From positions 1-5,901 of the forward strand of contig JAQYWL010000517.1 of assembly GCA_030145035.1 (NCBI GenBank): 5,901 bases of DNA, in the 5' to 3' direction. The notes under the pieces are model-generated. The model worked only from the letters and a program-made list of their open reading frames with translations, ran no database searches and had not been told where the DNA came from. Origin of the DNA: Desulfobacteria bacterium. GTDB lineage: Bacteria > Desulfobacterota > Desulfobacteria > Desulfobacterales > C00003060. The translations under genes were made by a program, and so were the position numbers. Positions 1 through 5,594 of this stretch are shown here, one piece after another (within the stretch, counting starts at the first letter, position 1; every line of letters starts with the position of its first letter).

Positions 1-39
1 GTTCCTGACACCTGACACCTGACACCAAAAAGTAGGAAC
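1..39. repeat. 7-base tandem repeat inside a short inverted repeat
   Basis: Three perfect copies of CCTGACA plus a partial fourth lie at 4-26. They are bracketed by a 6-bp inverted repeat, GTTCCT at 1-6 and AGGAAC at 34-39. The block lies about 90 bases past the toxin stop codon. It begins at the window edge, so its full length is unknown. It resembles the 8-base arrays elsewhere in the window in style but not in sequence. No function is assigned. Confidence 0.6.
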
Positions 40-63
40 AAAAGAACTTATCTCTTGGCGCCC

Positions 64-101
64 GCATCCTTGATAAGTGTAAACCGAGGAATGAAGGATG
101 C
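64..101. repeat. 8-bp inverted repeat downstream of the toxin gene
   Basis: GCATCCTT at 64-71 and AAGGATGC at 94-101 are perfect reverse complements separated by 22 bases. The element sits 27 bases past the toxin stop codon in the direction of transcription, where an operon terminator would be expected. However, the loop is long and no T-run follows on the minus strand, so a Rho-independent terminator is not well supported. The rest of the 127-base stretch after the toxin holds no gene that I can see. Confidence 0.3.
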
Positions 102-127
102 CTAATATTTGATATTTCATCCTAAGA

Positions 128-385
128 TTAAGGCCTTCTTAAAATATCATGAGTGCCGACCTTTCTTAGAATATACGTGTCGTCCTCAATCTGGAAGGTA
201 AAACGATAAGATTCACTTACTCTGGCTTCCCAGATATTTCTGGGATCCTGCATTTTTTTAATATTAAGGGATAGATGTTGCGGGTTAGACAACAGAAGCT
301 TCAATTGTTTATGTGTGGCTTTTTTTATCTCCTCAGGCAGTTTACGAAAATTTTTAGCAAAGGTTTTTGTTGGATGTAGTTTCAT
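128..385 (-). CDS. RelE/ParE-superfamily type II toxin
   Basis: An 85-residue protein, the usual size for a RelE/ParE-fold toxin. Toxins of this fold either cleave mRNA at the ribosome (RelE branch) or poison gyrase (ParE branch); the sequence alone does not settle which. Visible family features are a basic helical N-terminal half (KNFRKLPEEIKKATHKQLKLL, about residues 11-31), the strand motif W52-E-A-R-V, Y60-R61 in the next strand, and the C-terminal strand LRKVGTHDIL with H79-D80, matching the family's closing 'vG.Hd.lyr' pattern. The basic and aromatic residues are in keeping with an RNase-type member. The start is fixed by a 4-base ATGA overlap with the antitoxin stop (382-385), typical of translationally coupled TA pairs. 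It is the second gene of the operon, after the antitoxin. The fold is well supported; the subfamily is not. Confidence 0.9.
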   Translation of the reverse strand: MKLHPTKTFAKNFRKLPEEIKKATHKQLKLLLSNPQHLSLNIKKMQDPRNIWEARVSESYRFTFQIEDDTYILRKVGTHDILRRP

Positions 386-666
386 ATTTTTTCATTTTCT
401 AAAGCCTTGACACATTCATCTGCGGTATCAAAAGGCCCCAACATATCCCCTTTAGCAATATCTCTGTCTGCCTCAGACTCGCCTTTTTGCCACTCCTTGG
501 TATAAAAATACTCCTGATCTGGATGAATCATTTTAACCGGCCTGAGAATTATCTGGCTGTCCTGGGTATCAATCTCCACATAATCGCCAACACTAATATT
601 AAGTTTTTTGCAAAGACTCTGTGGTATGGTAATTTGATTATGCCTTTTAAGCTTGAGAAGTTCCAT
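382..666 (-). CDS. AbrB/MazE/SpoVT-type antitoxin
   Basis: A 94-residue protein. Residues 1-45 fit the swapped-hairpin AbrB/SpoVT DNA-binding fold: a short first strand, then ITIPQSLCKKLNISVGDYVE, then the strand SQIILRPVK. The C-terminal half (about residues 52-94) contains YFYTKEWQKGESEADRDI, an acidic amphipathic segment of the kind that wraps and inactivates the partner toxin. It overlaps the toxin by 4 bases and comes first in the operon, the normal order for antitoxin then toxin. The start is supported by AGGAGG at 672-677 (minus strand), five bases before the ATG. Expected regulation is autorepression, alone or with the toxin, through the palindrome at 704-728 that overlaps the promoter. 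Pairing of an AbrB-domain antitoxin with a RelE/ParE toxin rather than MazF or VapC is a known but less common combination. Confidence 0.9.
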   Translation of the reverse strand: MELLKLKRHNQITIPQSLCKKLNISVGDYVEIDTQDSQIILRPVKMIHPDQEYFYTKEWQKGESEADRDIAKGDMLGPFDTADECVKALENEKI

Positions 667-703
667 ACACCCCTCCTGAAATTTTTTGTACCATAGATTT
701 GAG

Positions 704-728
704 ATTATGAATGTTATAATTTCATAAT
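704..728. promoter_or_regulatory. Probable antitoxin operator (palindrome over the -10 box)
   Basis: ATTATGAA at 704-711 and TTCATAAT at 721-728 form a perfect 8-bp inverted repeat with a 9-base AT-rich spacer. The right arm overlaps the -10 box at 724-729, and the whole element lies between the promoter and the ribosome binding site of the antitoxin gene. AbrB-fold antitoxins bind palindromes of this kind to repress their own operons. The role is inferred from position and symmetry. Confidence 0.65.
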
Positions 729-751
729 ACCACAGATAGAACGCTTGTCAA
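724..751 (-). promoter_or_regulatory. Sigma70-type promoter of the toxin-antitoxin operon
   Basis: On the minus strand there is a perfect -35 TTGACA (746-751), a 16-base spacer and a -10 TATTAT (724-729). Transcription would start near position 717, giving a leader of about 50 bases that carries AGGAGG before the antitoxin ATG. The promoter lies 25 bases past the stop codon of the radical SAM gene, so the TA pair has its own transcription, although readthrough from upstream is also possible. Confidence 0.8.
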
Positions 752-776
752 GTCCTCGCAAAAATCAAATAACCCC

Positions 777-1922
777 TCATTCCCATCTACCGCTGATCCG
801 CGTTCCACAGAACTTGCACTTTCCCTCTTCCACGTGGTTTGCCACCAGCGTGTATCCCCTTCTCTTAATCACAGTCCGCTTGCACTTGGGACATACGGTC
901 TTTTCACCCGAACCTGGCACATTGCCAATATAAACGTAATACAGCCCCTCTTTTAAGGCCACATCCCTGGCTTGTTGCAAGACCTCAACGGGCGTGGGGG
1001 GAAGGTGAACGAGCTTGTACTGGGGATGGAATCGGGAAAAGTGCAGAGGATATTCAGGGCCGAGGTTGTCCAGGAGCCACCCGCACATCTTTTTGATCAT
1101 TTCCATGTCGTCCGTGTAGGTAGGTATGACCAGATTGATGATCTCCATCCAGATGCCTCGCCTGTGAAGTGTTTTGAAGGTTTCAAGCACGGGCTCAAGA
1201 TGCCCGCCGTTCAGATCCCAATAGATCTTATCTGAGAAGCTCTTCAGGTTCACGCTGGCCGCATCGATCACATCACACAGCCGATTCAGGGCAGCCTGGC
1301 TGATGTACGCATTGCTAACCCAAATGTTCTTGATCCCAAGTTTCTTGGCCCTCGCCGAGATATCGACCATATATTCATAAAAGGTCGTGGCCTCGGAATA
1401 GGTATAGGCAATACTCTTACAATCATACCCTGCGGCCATCAAGACCACCTCATCCGGGGGAAGGTTGTAGTTCCGCGTTTTGTCAGGGGTCGTTTGGGAT
1501 ATCTCCCAGTTCTGGCAATTGAGGCAGTGGAAATTGCAGCCAGCCACTGCAAGGGAGAAGGCCTTGGTTCCAGGATAGAAATGTTGAAGGGGTTTCTTCT
1601 CCACCGGATCCACATGCCAAACGCACGGGTTGCCATAGGAGATGGTGTAAAGCCTTCCGTCTATGTTCACCCTGGTCCGGCATCTTCCGCGTTTGTCGGG
1701 AAGGACGACGCATTCATGCGGGCAGGTGCCGCATTGGACCGTGCCATCCGCCAGCTTCTTATAAAAATAGGCTTCCTTGACATGGGGATCTGCCGGCGAA
1801 AACCGCTTTTCCGCCCATGCCAGATCCAGGGGAAATAGCACCGCACCACATGCGGCACAAAAACCGGTTCTGACGAAGTCTCTCCGTGATATTTTCATGT
1901 TGACTGTGGGGTACCCGTTCAC
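777..1922 (-). CDS. amrS: Tat-signal radical SAM protein, AmrS / COG1180 (PflA-like) family
   Basis: A protein of 381 residues from a GTG at 1922, or 373 from an ATG at 1898. The radical SAM cluster motif is C129-x3-C133-x2-C136 (CNFHCLNC), typical of pyruvate formate-lyase activating enzyme relatives, with the family segment YTYSEAT at 173-179. An N-terminal cysteine set (C64, C67, C71, C81, in CGTCPHEC) and GNVPG at 333-337 are characteristic of the 'AmmeMemoRadiSam' radical SAM enzyme, a set named for its association with Memo and AMMECR1 proteins; the reaction is not known to me. The C-terminus is a zinc-ribbon-like tail with C344, C347, C369 and C372. The N-terminus has a twin-arginine motif, SRRDFVR at 12-18, followed by a hydrophobic stretch ending LAWA. 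Neither start has a strong ribosome binding site; AGGA lies 11 bases before the GTG. No AMMECR1 or Memo gene is in this window. The gene symbol rests on family resemblance only. Confidence 0.88.
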   Translation of the reverse strand: MNGYPTVNMKISRRDFVRTGFCAACGAVLFPLDLAWAEKRFSPADPHVKEAYFYKKLADGTVQCGTCPHECVVLPDKRGRCRTRVNIDGRLYTISYGNPCVWHVDPVEKKPLQHFYPGTKAFSLAVAGCNFHCLNCQNWEISQTTPDKTRNYNLPPDEVVLMAAGYDCKSIAYTYSEATTFYEYMVDISARAKKLGIKNIWVSNAYISQAALNRLCDVIDAASVNLKSFSDKIYWDLNGGHLEPVLETFKTLHRRGIWMEIINLVIPTYTDDMEMIKKMCGWLLDNLGPEYPLHFSRFHPQYKLVHLPPTPVEVLQQARDVALKEGLYYVYIGNVPGSGEKTVCPKCKRTVIKRRGYTLVANHVEEGKCKFCGTRISGRWE

Positions 1923-1934
1923 AGTTTCTTTCGT

Positions 1935-1964
1935 CCTGTTGTCAAATTTGTCATCCTCAACAGG
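1935..1964. promoter_or_regulatory. Inverted repeat upstream of the radical SAM gene
   Basis: CCTGTTG at 1935-1941 and CAACAGG at 1958-1964 are perfect reverse complements with a 16-base spacer that contains the palindrome CAAATTTG (1943-1950). The element ends 12 bases before the GTG start, so on the mRNA it would form a stem just ahead of the start region; as DNA it could be a regulator site. No convincing -35/-10 pair was found in the 137-base spacer. Confidence 0.35.
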
Positions 1965-1984
1965 AAATTTCTTATTCCCCTAAA

Positions 1985-2067
1985 TCCAGTACTCCAGTAC
2001 TCCAGTACTCCATCACTCCATCACTCCCTCCGGGCCGGGGGCTGATTGGGGCGAAGCCCCTAAGTTC
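1985..2067 (-). repeat. Dispersed intergenic repeat, copy 1 (with 8-base tandem array)
   Basis: Read on the minus strand, this begins with GAACTTAG (2060-2067) and continues with a tight hairpin GGGGC-TTC-GCCCC (2048-2060). After a GC-rich linker comes a tandem array of 8-base units at 1985-2024: TGGAGTGA-like units (two) and TGGAGTAC-like units (three), in exact 8-base phase. The GAACTTAG box supplies the last codons and the TAG stop of the membrane-protein gene. A second, diverged copy with the same order of parts lies at 4336-4390. The hairpin has no T-run, so it is not scored as a terminator. Confidence 0.6.
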
Positions 2068-4171
2068 GCTTCAAGACCACCACGGTATTTAGCCCCAGGC
2101 TCAGGCCTTTGATTACCAGCACCGAAGTCAACACCCCTAAAATCCCTATCTTAGGGAGAAAGACAAGCCCTGTCAATATGGTACCACAGGCTGCACCGGC
2201 AAGGTCCGACACATAAAGCCGACCTGTAATCTCTGCTCCGATCCCCCGGGCCATGCGTGAGACCGCCGAAAACTGGCAACCCGCCGCAAAGGCGACAACA
2301 AACAACAGGCCCGGAATGGCGACATACTGCATGACAAACAAAGAGATATGCCCCTTGAGCCGGGCTCCGGCCAGAGCTGCTACACAGGCCAGAGCTGCGA
2401 AAAGGATAAGGCTCGCGTCACAGGCCAGCATCTGCCAGGTAGCTGTCTTAGTCAACCTTCCGGATACAAACGCCCCCAGTGCAGAACCTATCATGTACAG
2501 GGTTATAAAGATACAAATCCATAGGTATACGTAGCCATAAATCACTTGAAACAGGAGGAGAAGCGACAGTTCAAAAGCCATGCCGGCATACCCGGAGGTT
2601 GCAATCGTAAAACGCAGACGGTCCTTGCGGCATGCCAGGATTGCAAATCCAACGATAGCAACAACGATCACATAGAGGACCGTCTTCGGACTCCCGGTCT
2701 TTTTCAGCCACAAATCAATCAGATGGCCAAAGGCCAATGGGGCAAGGTCCCTGTTTGACAGGACATCTTTTTCAGAGAGGAGACGCCTGAGCAAGTCGAT
2801 ACGAAAGGGATCCGCCATGGTGGGCAGCTCATAATCTACCAAACGCCTGGTGGTGATCTTCCGCTCGGCCAGCACGCCGGCAATATTGCATTTAAGAGGA
2901 ACATCTGAGGCCAGGTAATAATGGGTCGCTCCGGGAAAGACCAGAATATGTTTGAAGGCACTTTTCAGAGCGGCATAGACCGAACGATTCAAGGCGACAC
3001 CCTTCTCTTCAAGATAATTCTCGGAACCTATCAGCGTGAACGAAAGGACTCCGTCCCTGGTGAGGATCGATTTTACTTCATCAAAAAACTCCTGGGTATA
3101 AAAGCGGTTGAGCTGGGCATTTTCAGGGTCTGGAAGGTCTACAATTACGGCGTCATATTCCATCCGCGTCTTCTTCACAAAGAGGCGACCGTCTCCAACA
3201 TGGACGTGCACAAAAGAACGGGCAAGGCTCCCGTGAATTAGTTCGTCCAGGTCCAGGATAGCCGGGTCAAGCTCCACATAGTCTATGCTCTCCGGATTGT
3301 GCCTGGAAATCTCCTCAAGGGTGCCAAAGACCCCTCCGGCAATCAAAAGCACTCTGGCTCCTTCCCTGACCTGAGAAAGGGGCAGATGGGCAACAGTCTC
3401 CATGTCAAGGTCGCCGGTTGAAAACAGCGGAATAGCGTCCTGGAGGACATTGAGCTGTCTGCCGGTCTTCGAGATGGTAAGCTGAGCAAACGGGGTATTC
3501 TTCTTTAATATGATTTCCTGACCAGGGAATCGCCAGGATAGCGTAGTTACACCAAAAGGCCTGGCTGCGAGCATCCCGAACCCCAAAAGGCACACAACGG
3601 GCAGCGCCTTGTGAGAGAGCATGATAGAGGCGGCAAAGAGATTCAGCAATCCAAGGGCCACGAAGCTGTCCCAGTGGCAAAGCAAGTAAACAAAAACAAA
3701 GCTAAAGAGGAGGCCACCCCCAATATCACCCAGGGTGTCCACAACATAGACTTTGCTTGTGGTATCTTTTCCCTGCAACAGGGAGCCGGCCAGGGGTATC
3801 ATTGCGCCACCCACAAGGCAGTACGGAATAAGCAGGATGGCGCTCCCCCCAATGGCTGAACTCAGGCCCAACATCTCACCCCGAACCCAAAGGAGCGGAA
3901 GGCTTCGTATGCCAGCAATCTGGGCAAACGGCAGGACCGCTATGAGGAGATGGCCGAGAAAAAGGGTCCTTTCAGGCCTCCCCTTTCTGGCCAGCGGAAC
4001 TCCCAGGGCGCTCCCAAGACCTGTAGAAAGGAGCCATATGCCAAGCACGACCCCTATGACCAGTTCGTTCCCGCCAAAGGAGGACATGACCTCACGGATC
4101 ATGACAAGCTGGACCGATACAGAAGAAATACCCAGGGCCAAGAGGCAAACCCAAAACCTTCTATTCCTCAT
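2060..4171 (-). CDS. Membrane-fused spermidine synthase-like protein
   Basis: A protein of 703 residues from the ATG at 4171, or 721 from an ATG at 4225 (numbering below uses the longer form). An N-terminal hydrophobic bundle (about 24-220) is followed by a soluble spermidine synthase/methyltransferase-like domain (about 230-450) and a second bundle (about 515-720). The soluble domain shows the nucleotide-binding glycine segment AGGVFGT (296-302), acidic VELD (317-320), GDGR (344-347), DLPDP with D363 and D366 where aminopropyltransferases carry their catalytic and amine-binding aspartates, and FYTQEFF (375-381). Each bundle carries the family's recurring motif: VYVVDTLGDIGGG (159-171) and LYVSDLAGAACG (670-681). 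The family probably aminopropylates or methylates an unknown, perhaps membrane-linked, acceptor; polyamine synthesis itself is unproven. AAAGGA sits 3 bases before the 4171 ATG, and that start puts a short basic segment directly before the first membrane helix, so I prefer it. Confidence 0.88.
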   Translation of the reverse strand: MRNRRFWVCLLALGISSVSVQLVMIREVMSSFGGNELVIGVVLGIWLLSTGLGSALGVPLARKGRPERTLFLGHLLIAVLPFAQIAGIRSLPLLWVRGEMLGLSSAIGGSAILLIPYCLVGGAMIPLAGSLLQGKDTTSKVYVVDTLGDIGGGLLFSFVFVYLLCHWDSFVALGLLNLFAASIMLSHKALPVVCLLGFGMLAARPFGVTTLSWRFPGQEIILKKNTPFAQLTISKTGRQLNVLQDAIPLFSTGDLDMETVAHLPLSQVREGARVLLIAGGVFGTLEEISRHNPESIDYVELDPAILDLDELIHGSLARSFVHVHVGDGRLFVKKTRMEYDAVIVDLPDPENAQLNRFYTQEFFDEVKSILTRDGVLSFTLIGSENYLEEKGVALNRSVYAALKSAFKHILVFPGATHYYLASDVPLKCNIAGVLAERKITTRRLVDYELPTMADPFRIDLLRRLLSEKDVLSNRDLAPLAFGHLIDLWLKKTGSPKTVLYVIVVAIVGFAILACRKDRLRFTIATSGYAGMAFELSLLLLFQVIYGYVYLWICIFITLYMIGSALGAFVSGRLTKTATWQMLACDASLILFAALACVAALAGARLKGHISLFVMQYVAIPGLLFVVAFAAGCQFSAVSRMARGIGAEITGRLYVSDLAGAACGTILTGLVFLPKIGILGVLTSVLVIKGLSLGLNTVVVLKRT

Positions 4172-4260
4172 ATATCCTTTAACGTAATTATACGTCTCGG
4201 AAATCCTACAACTTGTTGTAATCATTCATCTTTCAGTGGTAGTTTTCTGGGCCATCAATA

Positions 4261-4365
4261 TGGAATGATGGAATGTTGGGGGTGAGAAGCAGAAAAAAAT
4301 CATTTTCTAATTGTTTTCATTCCTCTTAACCCAATATTCCAGTATTCCAACATTCCATTATTCCA
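4261..4365. repeat. Long imperfect inverted repeat between two genes
   Basis: Positions 4261-4279 and 4347-4365 are reverse complements over 19 bp with a single mismatch (a G-T pair), separated by 67 AT-rich bases. Both arms are built of the 8-base unit TGGAATNN, in opposite orientations, so the stem arises from two short tandem arrays facing each other. It lies between the end of the 179-residue gene and the start of the membrane-protein gene and would fold in their shared transcript if they are co-transcribed. No gene is seen in the 180-base spacer. Confidence 0.65.
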
Positions 4366-4390
4366 ATTGTGAGCGAAGCGAACTAAGTTC
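4336..4390 (-). repeat. Dispersed intergenic repeat, copy 2 (with 8-base tandem array)
   Basis: On the minus strand GAACTTAG (4383-4390) is followed by TTCGCTTCGC, then CAATTGG, and then four 8-base units at 4336-4367 (TGGAATAA, TGGAATGT, TGGAATAC and TGGAATAT in the phase beginning TGGA). The order of parts matches copy 1 at 1985-2067. Here the element starts 15 bases past the stop codon of the upstream gene instead of supplying it. Confidence 0.55.
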
Positions 4391-4405
4391 TATTTTGGTA
4401 TCATG

Positions 4406-4945
4406 CTACGAGGTTGCAAGCCTGGCGCGAAATTCCTCCAGGGCCTTTAATAACCTGCGGCGTAGAAAGACCTGCTTTTCCGCATTGATAAGCTTGTTGT
4501 ATGCGTTGTATTCCGGGTGGGTGTTTGAGAGTGCCACGGGCTTTTGTCTGGTTTCGGCCTTGATCTTTTCGAAAGCTTGCACCATTTCAAGGAGGGTATC
4601 ATTTTCGCCCGGGAGGCTGGTGAGCCATCCCAGCCTGCGCATCAATTCAAAGCGCACCTGATCTGCCAGAAAAAGGTGGACATCCATCACCCTCAGTTGA
4701 TCTTTCTCGTCCAGATAATAGAATTTTGGTGCTTCCCCCAGGCCCAGGATACCCATTATAAGCTCATAATAAGCGAAAGCCGTCTCCTCCCCGGGCTTGG
4801 CCAGGAAATAGAGGGTCCTGTCAGAAAGATCGGCAAGCCTGGTCTCTGCACCGTATGACTCGCCAAAGCGTTTGCGCCAGGCCCCGAAGGCCCTCTGCTC
4901 AACCACCTTGTTTCGATATGCCGTGAGGTCCAGAAGCTCGCTCAT
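4406..4945 (-). CDS. Conserved-looking hypothetical protein, 179 residues
   Basis: I do not recognise this family. The protein is soluble, rich in charged residues and mostly helical in appearance, with no signal peptide and no membrane segment. A central stretch (about 40-100) contains RTLYFLAKPGEETAFAYYEL and FYYLDEKDQLRVMDVHLFLADQVRFE, suggesting alternating strands and helices. The C-terminal part (about 120-175) is strongly helical and basic (KQVFLRRRLLKALEEFRARL), possibly a coiled coil or an interaction helix. No cysteine pairs, nucleotide-binding loops or catalytic triads stand out. AAGGA lies ten bases before the ATG, a usable but spaced-out ribosome binding site. It sits between yajD and the membrane-fused synthase gene on the same strand. 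Reality as a gene is supported by length, by the lack of a better frame, and by tandem repeats beginning only after its stop. Confidence 0.75.
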   Translation of the reverse strand: MSELLDLTAYRNKVVEQRAFGAWRKRFGESYGAETRLADLSDRTLYFLAKPGEETAFAYYELIMGILGLGEAPKFYYLDEKDQLRVMDVHLFLADQVRFELMRRLGWLTSLPGENDTLLEMVQAFEKIKAETRQKPVALSNTHPEYNAYNKLINAEKQVFLRRRLLKALEEFRARLATS

Positions 4946-5023
4946 ACCGGCACCATCCTTGTATCAAACTCTTTTTCTAATTCATGAAAGCCGAATACCA
5001 TCTGGGCATTCTTGCATAAACAG

Positions 5024-5053
5024 TCAGACGATCTCACCGACCGCCTCGTCTGA
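5024..5053 (-). terminator. Candidate terminator stem-loop after yajD
   Basis: TCAGACGA at 5024-5031 and TCGTCTGA at 5046-5053 form a perfect 8-bp stem with a 14-base loop, 10 bases past the stop codon of the HNH gene. On the minus strand the stem is followed after a few bases by TGTTTAT, a weak U-tract. Position favours a terminator, but the tail is poor, so partial readthrough into the 179-residue gene is likely. Confidence 0.35.
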
Positions 5054-5062
5054 GCTCACCGG

Positions 5063-5473
5063 TTATTTATTCTTATCCCTCAGCATGTCCGCAAGTCCAG
5101 CAAAGGGCTTGTGTGTAACGGGGACAGTTTGTTCGTCAATGATCTTATCACTTTCACCTTCCATATAATCCAGATATCGCCTGTGTTCATTATCATGGCA
5201 ATAGATGCATAGGTTCTCCCAGTTGCTCCCGTCGGGAGGATTGTTGTCGTGGTTGTGGTCTTTGTGGTGGACGGTAAGCATGCGGAGATTCTTATGGGTA
5301 AAATTCCGGCCACAGCGGGCACATATCCAGGGATGAATTCTCAAGGACTGCTCGCGGTAACCTTTCAGGCGATCCTCCCGGGCCTTACGGGCTCGTGCCA
5401 CAATCCGATCCATCTCTTCCTTGCTTAACTTCCCGCCCCGGGGGTTACGAGACCTTGAACTTTTAAAGTCCAT
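5063..5473 (-). CDS. yajD: HNH endonuclease-family protein, YajD-like
   Basis: A protein of 136 residues that I recognise as similar along its length to E. coli YajD (from memory). It has a zinc-binding pair C51-x2-C54 (WICARCGRNF), the HNH core with LTVHHKDHNH (66-75; H69, H70, D72), DGSNWENLC (81-89), and a second pair C89-x2-C92 followed by H93 and H97. The C-terminal KPFAGLADMLRDKNK matches the YajD ending NPFADLKAMMNKKK. HNH proteins are metal-dependent nucleases, but the cellular role of YajD is not established. The start at 5473 is chosen over an in-frame ATG at 5503 because AAGGAGGTG (5477-5485, minus strand) precedes it at ideal spacing. The N-terminus has about 20 extra, very basic residues (SSRSRNPRGGKL) compared with E. 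coli YajD. It is a chromosomal family member and not the nuclease of the RNA element to its right: strand and family differ. Confidence 0.9.
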   Translation of the reverse strand: MDFKSSRSRNPRGGKLSKEEMDRIVARARKAREDRLKGYREQSLRIHPWICARCGRNFTHKNLRMLTVHHKDHNHDNNPPDGSNWENLCIYCHDNEHRRYLDYMEGESDKIIDEQTVPVTHKPFAGLADMLRDKNK

Positions 5474-5541
5474 AATCACCTCCTTCGGGAATTCTTTTTC
5501 CAAGGTCGGTCCAGACTATGGAGAAGAGAAGGAGTACGGAT

Positions 5542-5592
5542 ATGAATGATTTTTATAATCTTATGGACGTACCCCATCCTTATGTTTATTGA
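5542..5592 (+). CDS. 16-codon reading frame, perhaps the 5' remnant of an interrupted gene
   Basis: An ATG at 5542 is preceded by AAGGAG with a 7-base spacer, an excellent ribosome binding site. It opens a frame encoding MNDFYNLMDVPHPYVY and stops at TGA (5590-5592), immediately followed by TAG. The quality of the start signal is out of proportion to the length. It points divergently from yajD and ends just where the structured RNA region begins. It could be the first codons of a gene disrupted by an inserted element, a leader peptide, or chance. I do not recognise the peptide. Confidence 0.3.
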   Translation: MNDFYNLMDVPHPYVY

Positions 5593-5594
5593 TA

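Noticed and set aside
487..696. Plus-strand frame of 69 residues
   Set aside because: Antisense to the antitoxin gene and its leader, with no ribosome binding site or domain.
1985..2032. Possible CRISPR array
   Set aside because: Units are 8 bases in direct contact with no spacers; this is a simple tandem repeat.
2048..2060. GGGGC-GAA-GCCCC hairpin as a Rho-independent terminator of the membrane-protein gene
   Set aside because: It overlaps the stop codon and has no T-run after it on the minus strand; better seen as part of the dispersed repeat.
3753..4285. Overlapping plus-strand frames of 144 and 111 residues
   Set aside because: They lie antisense to the membrane-protein gene, which has clear domains; they show no family features.
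4311..4858. Plus-strand frames of 116 and 104 residues
   Set aside because: Antisense to the 179-residue gene and its spacer, low-complexity and without supporting start signals. The minus frame has the better start and composition.
5554..5559. TATAAT on the plus strand as a promoter for the structured RNA
   Set aside because: A perfect -10 box, but no -35 at 16-18 bases and no extended -10 TG; it also lies inside the 16-codon frame. Too weak to annotate.
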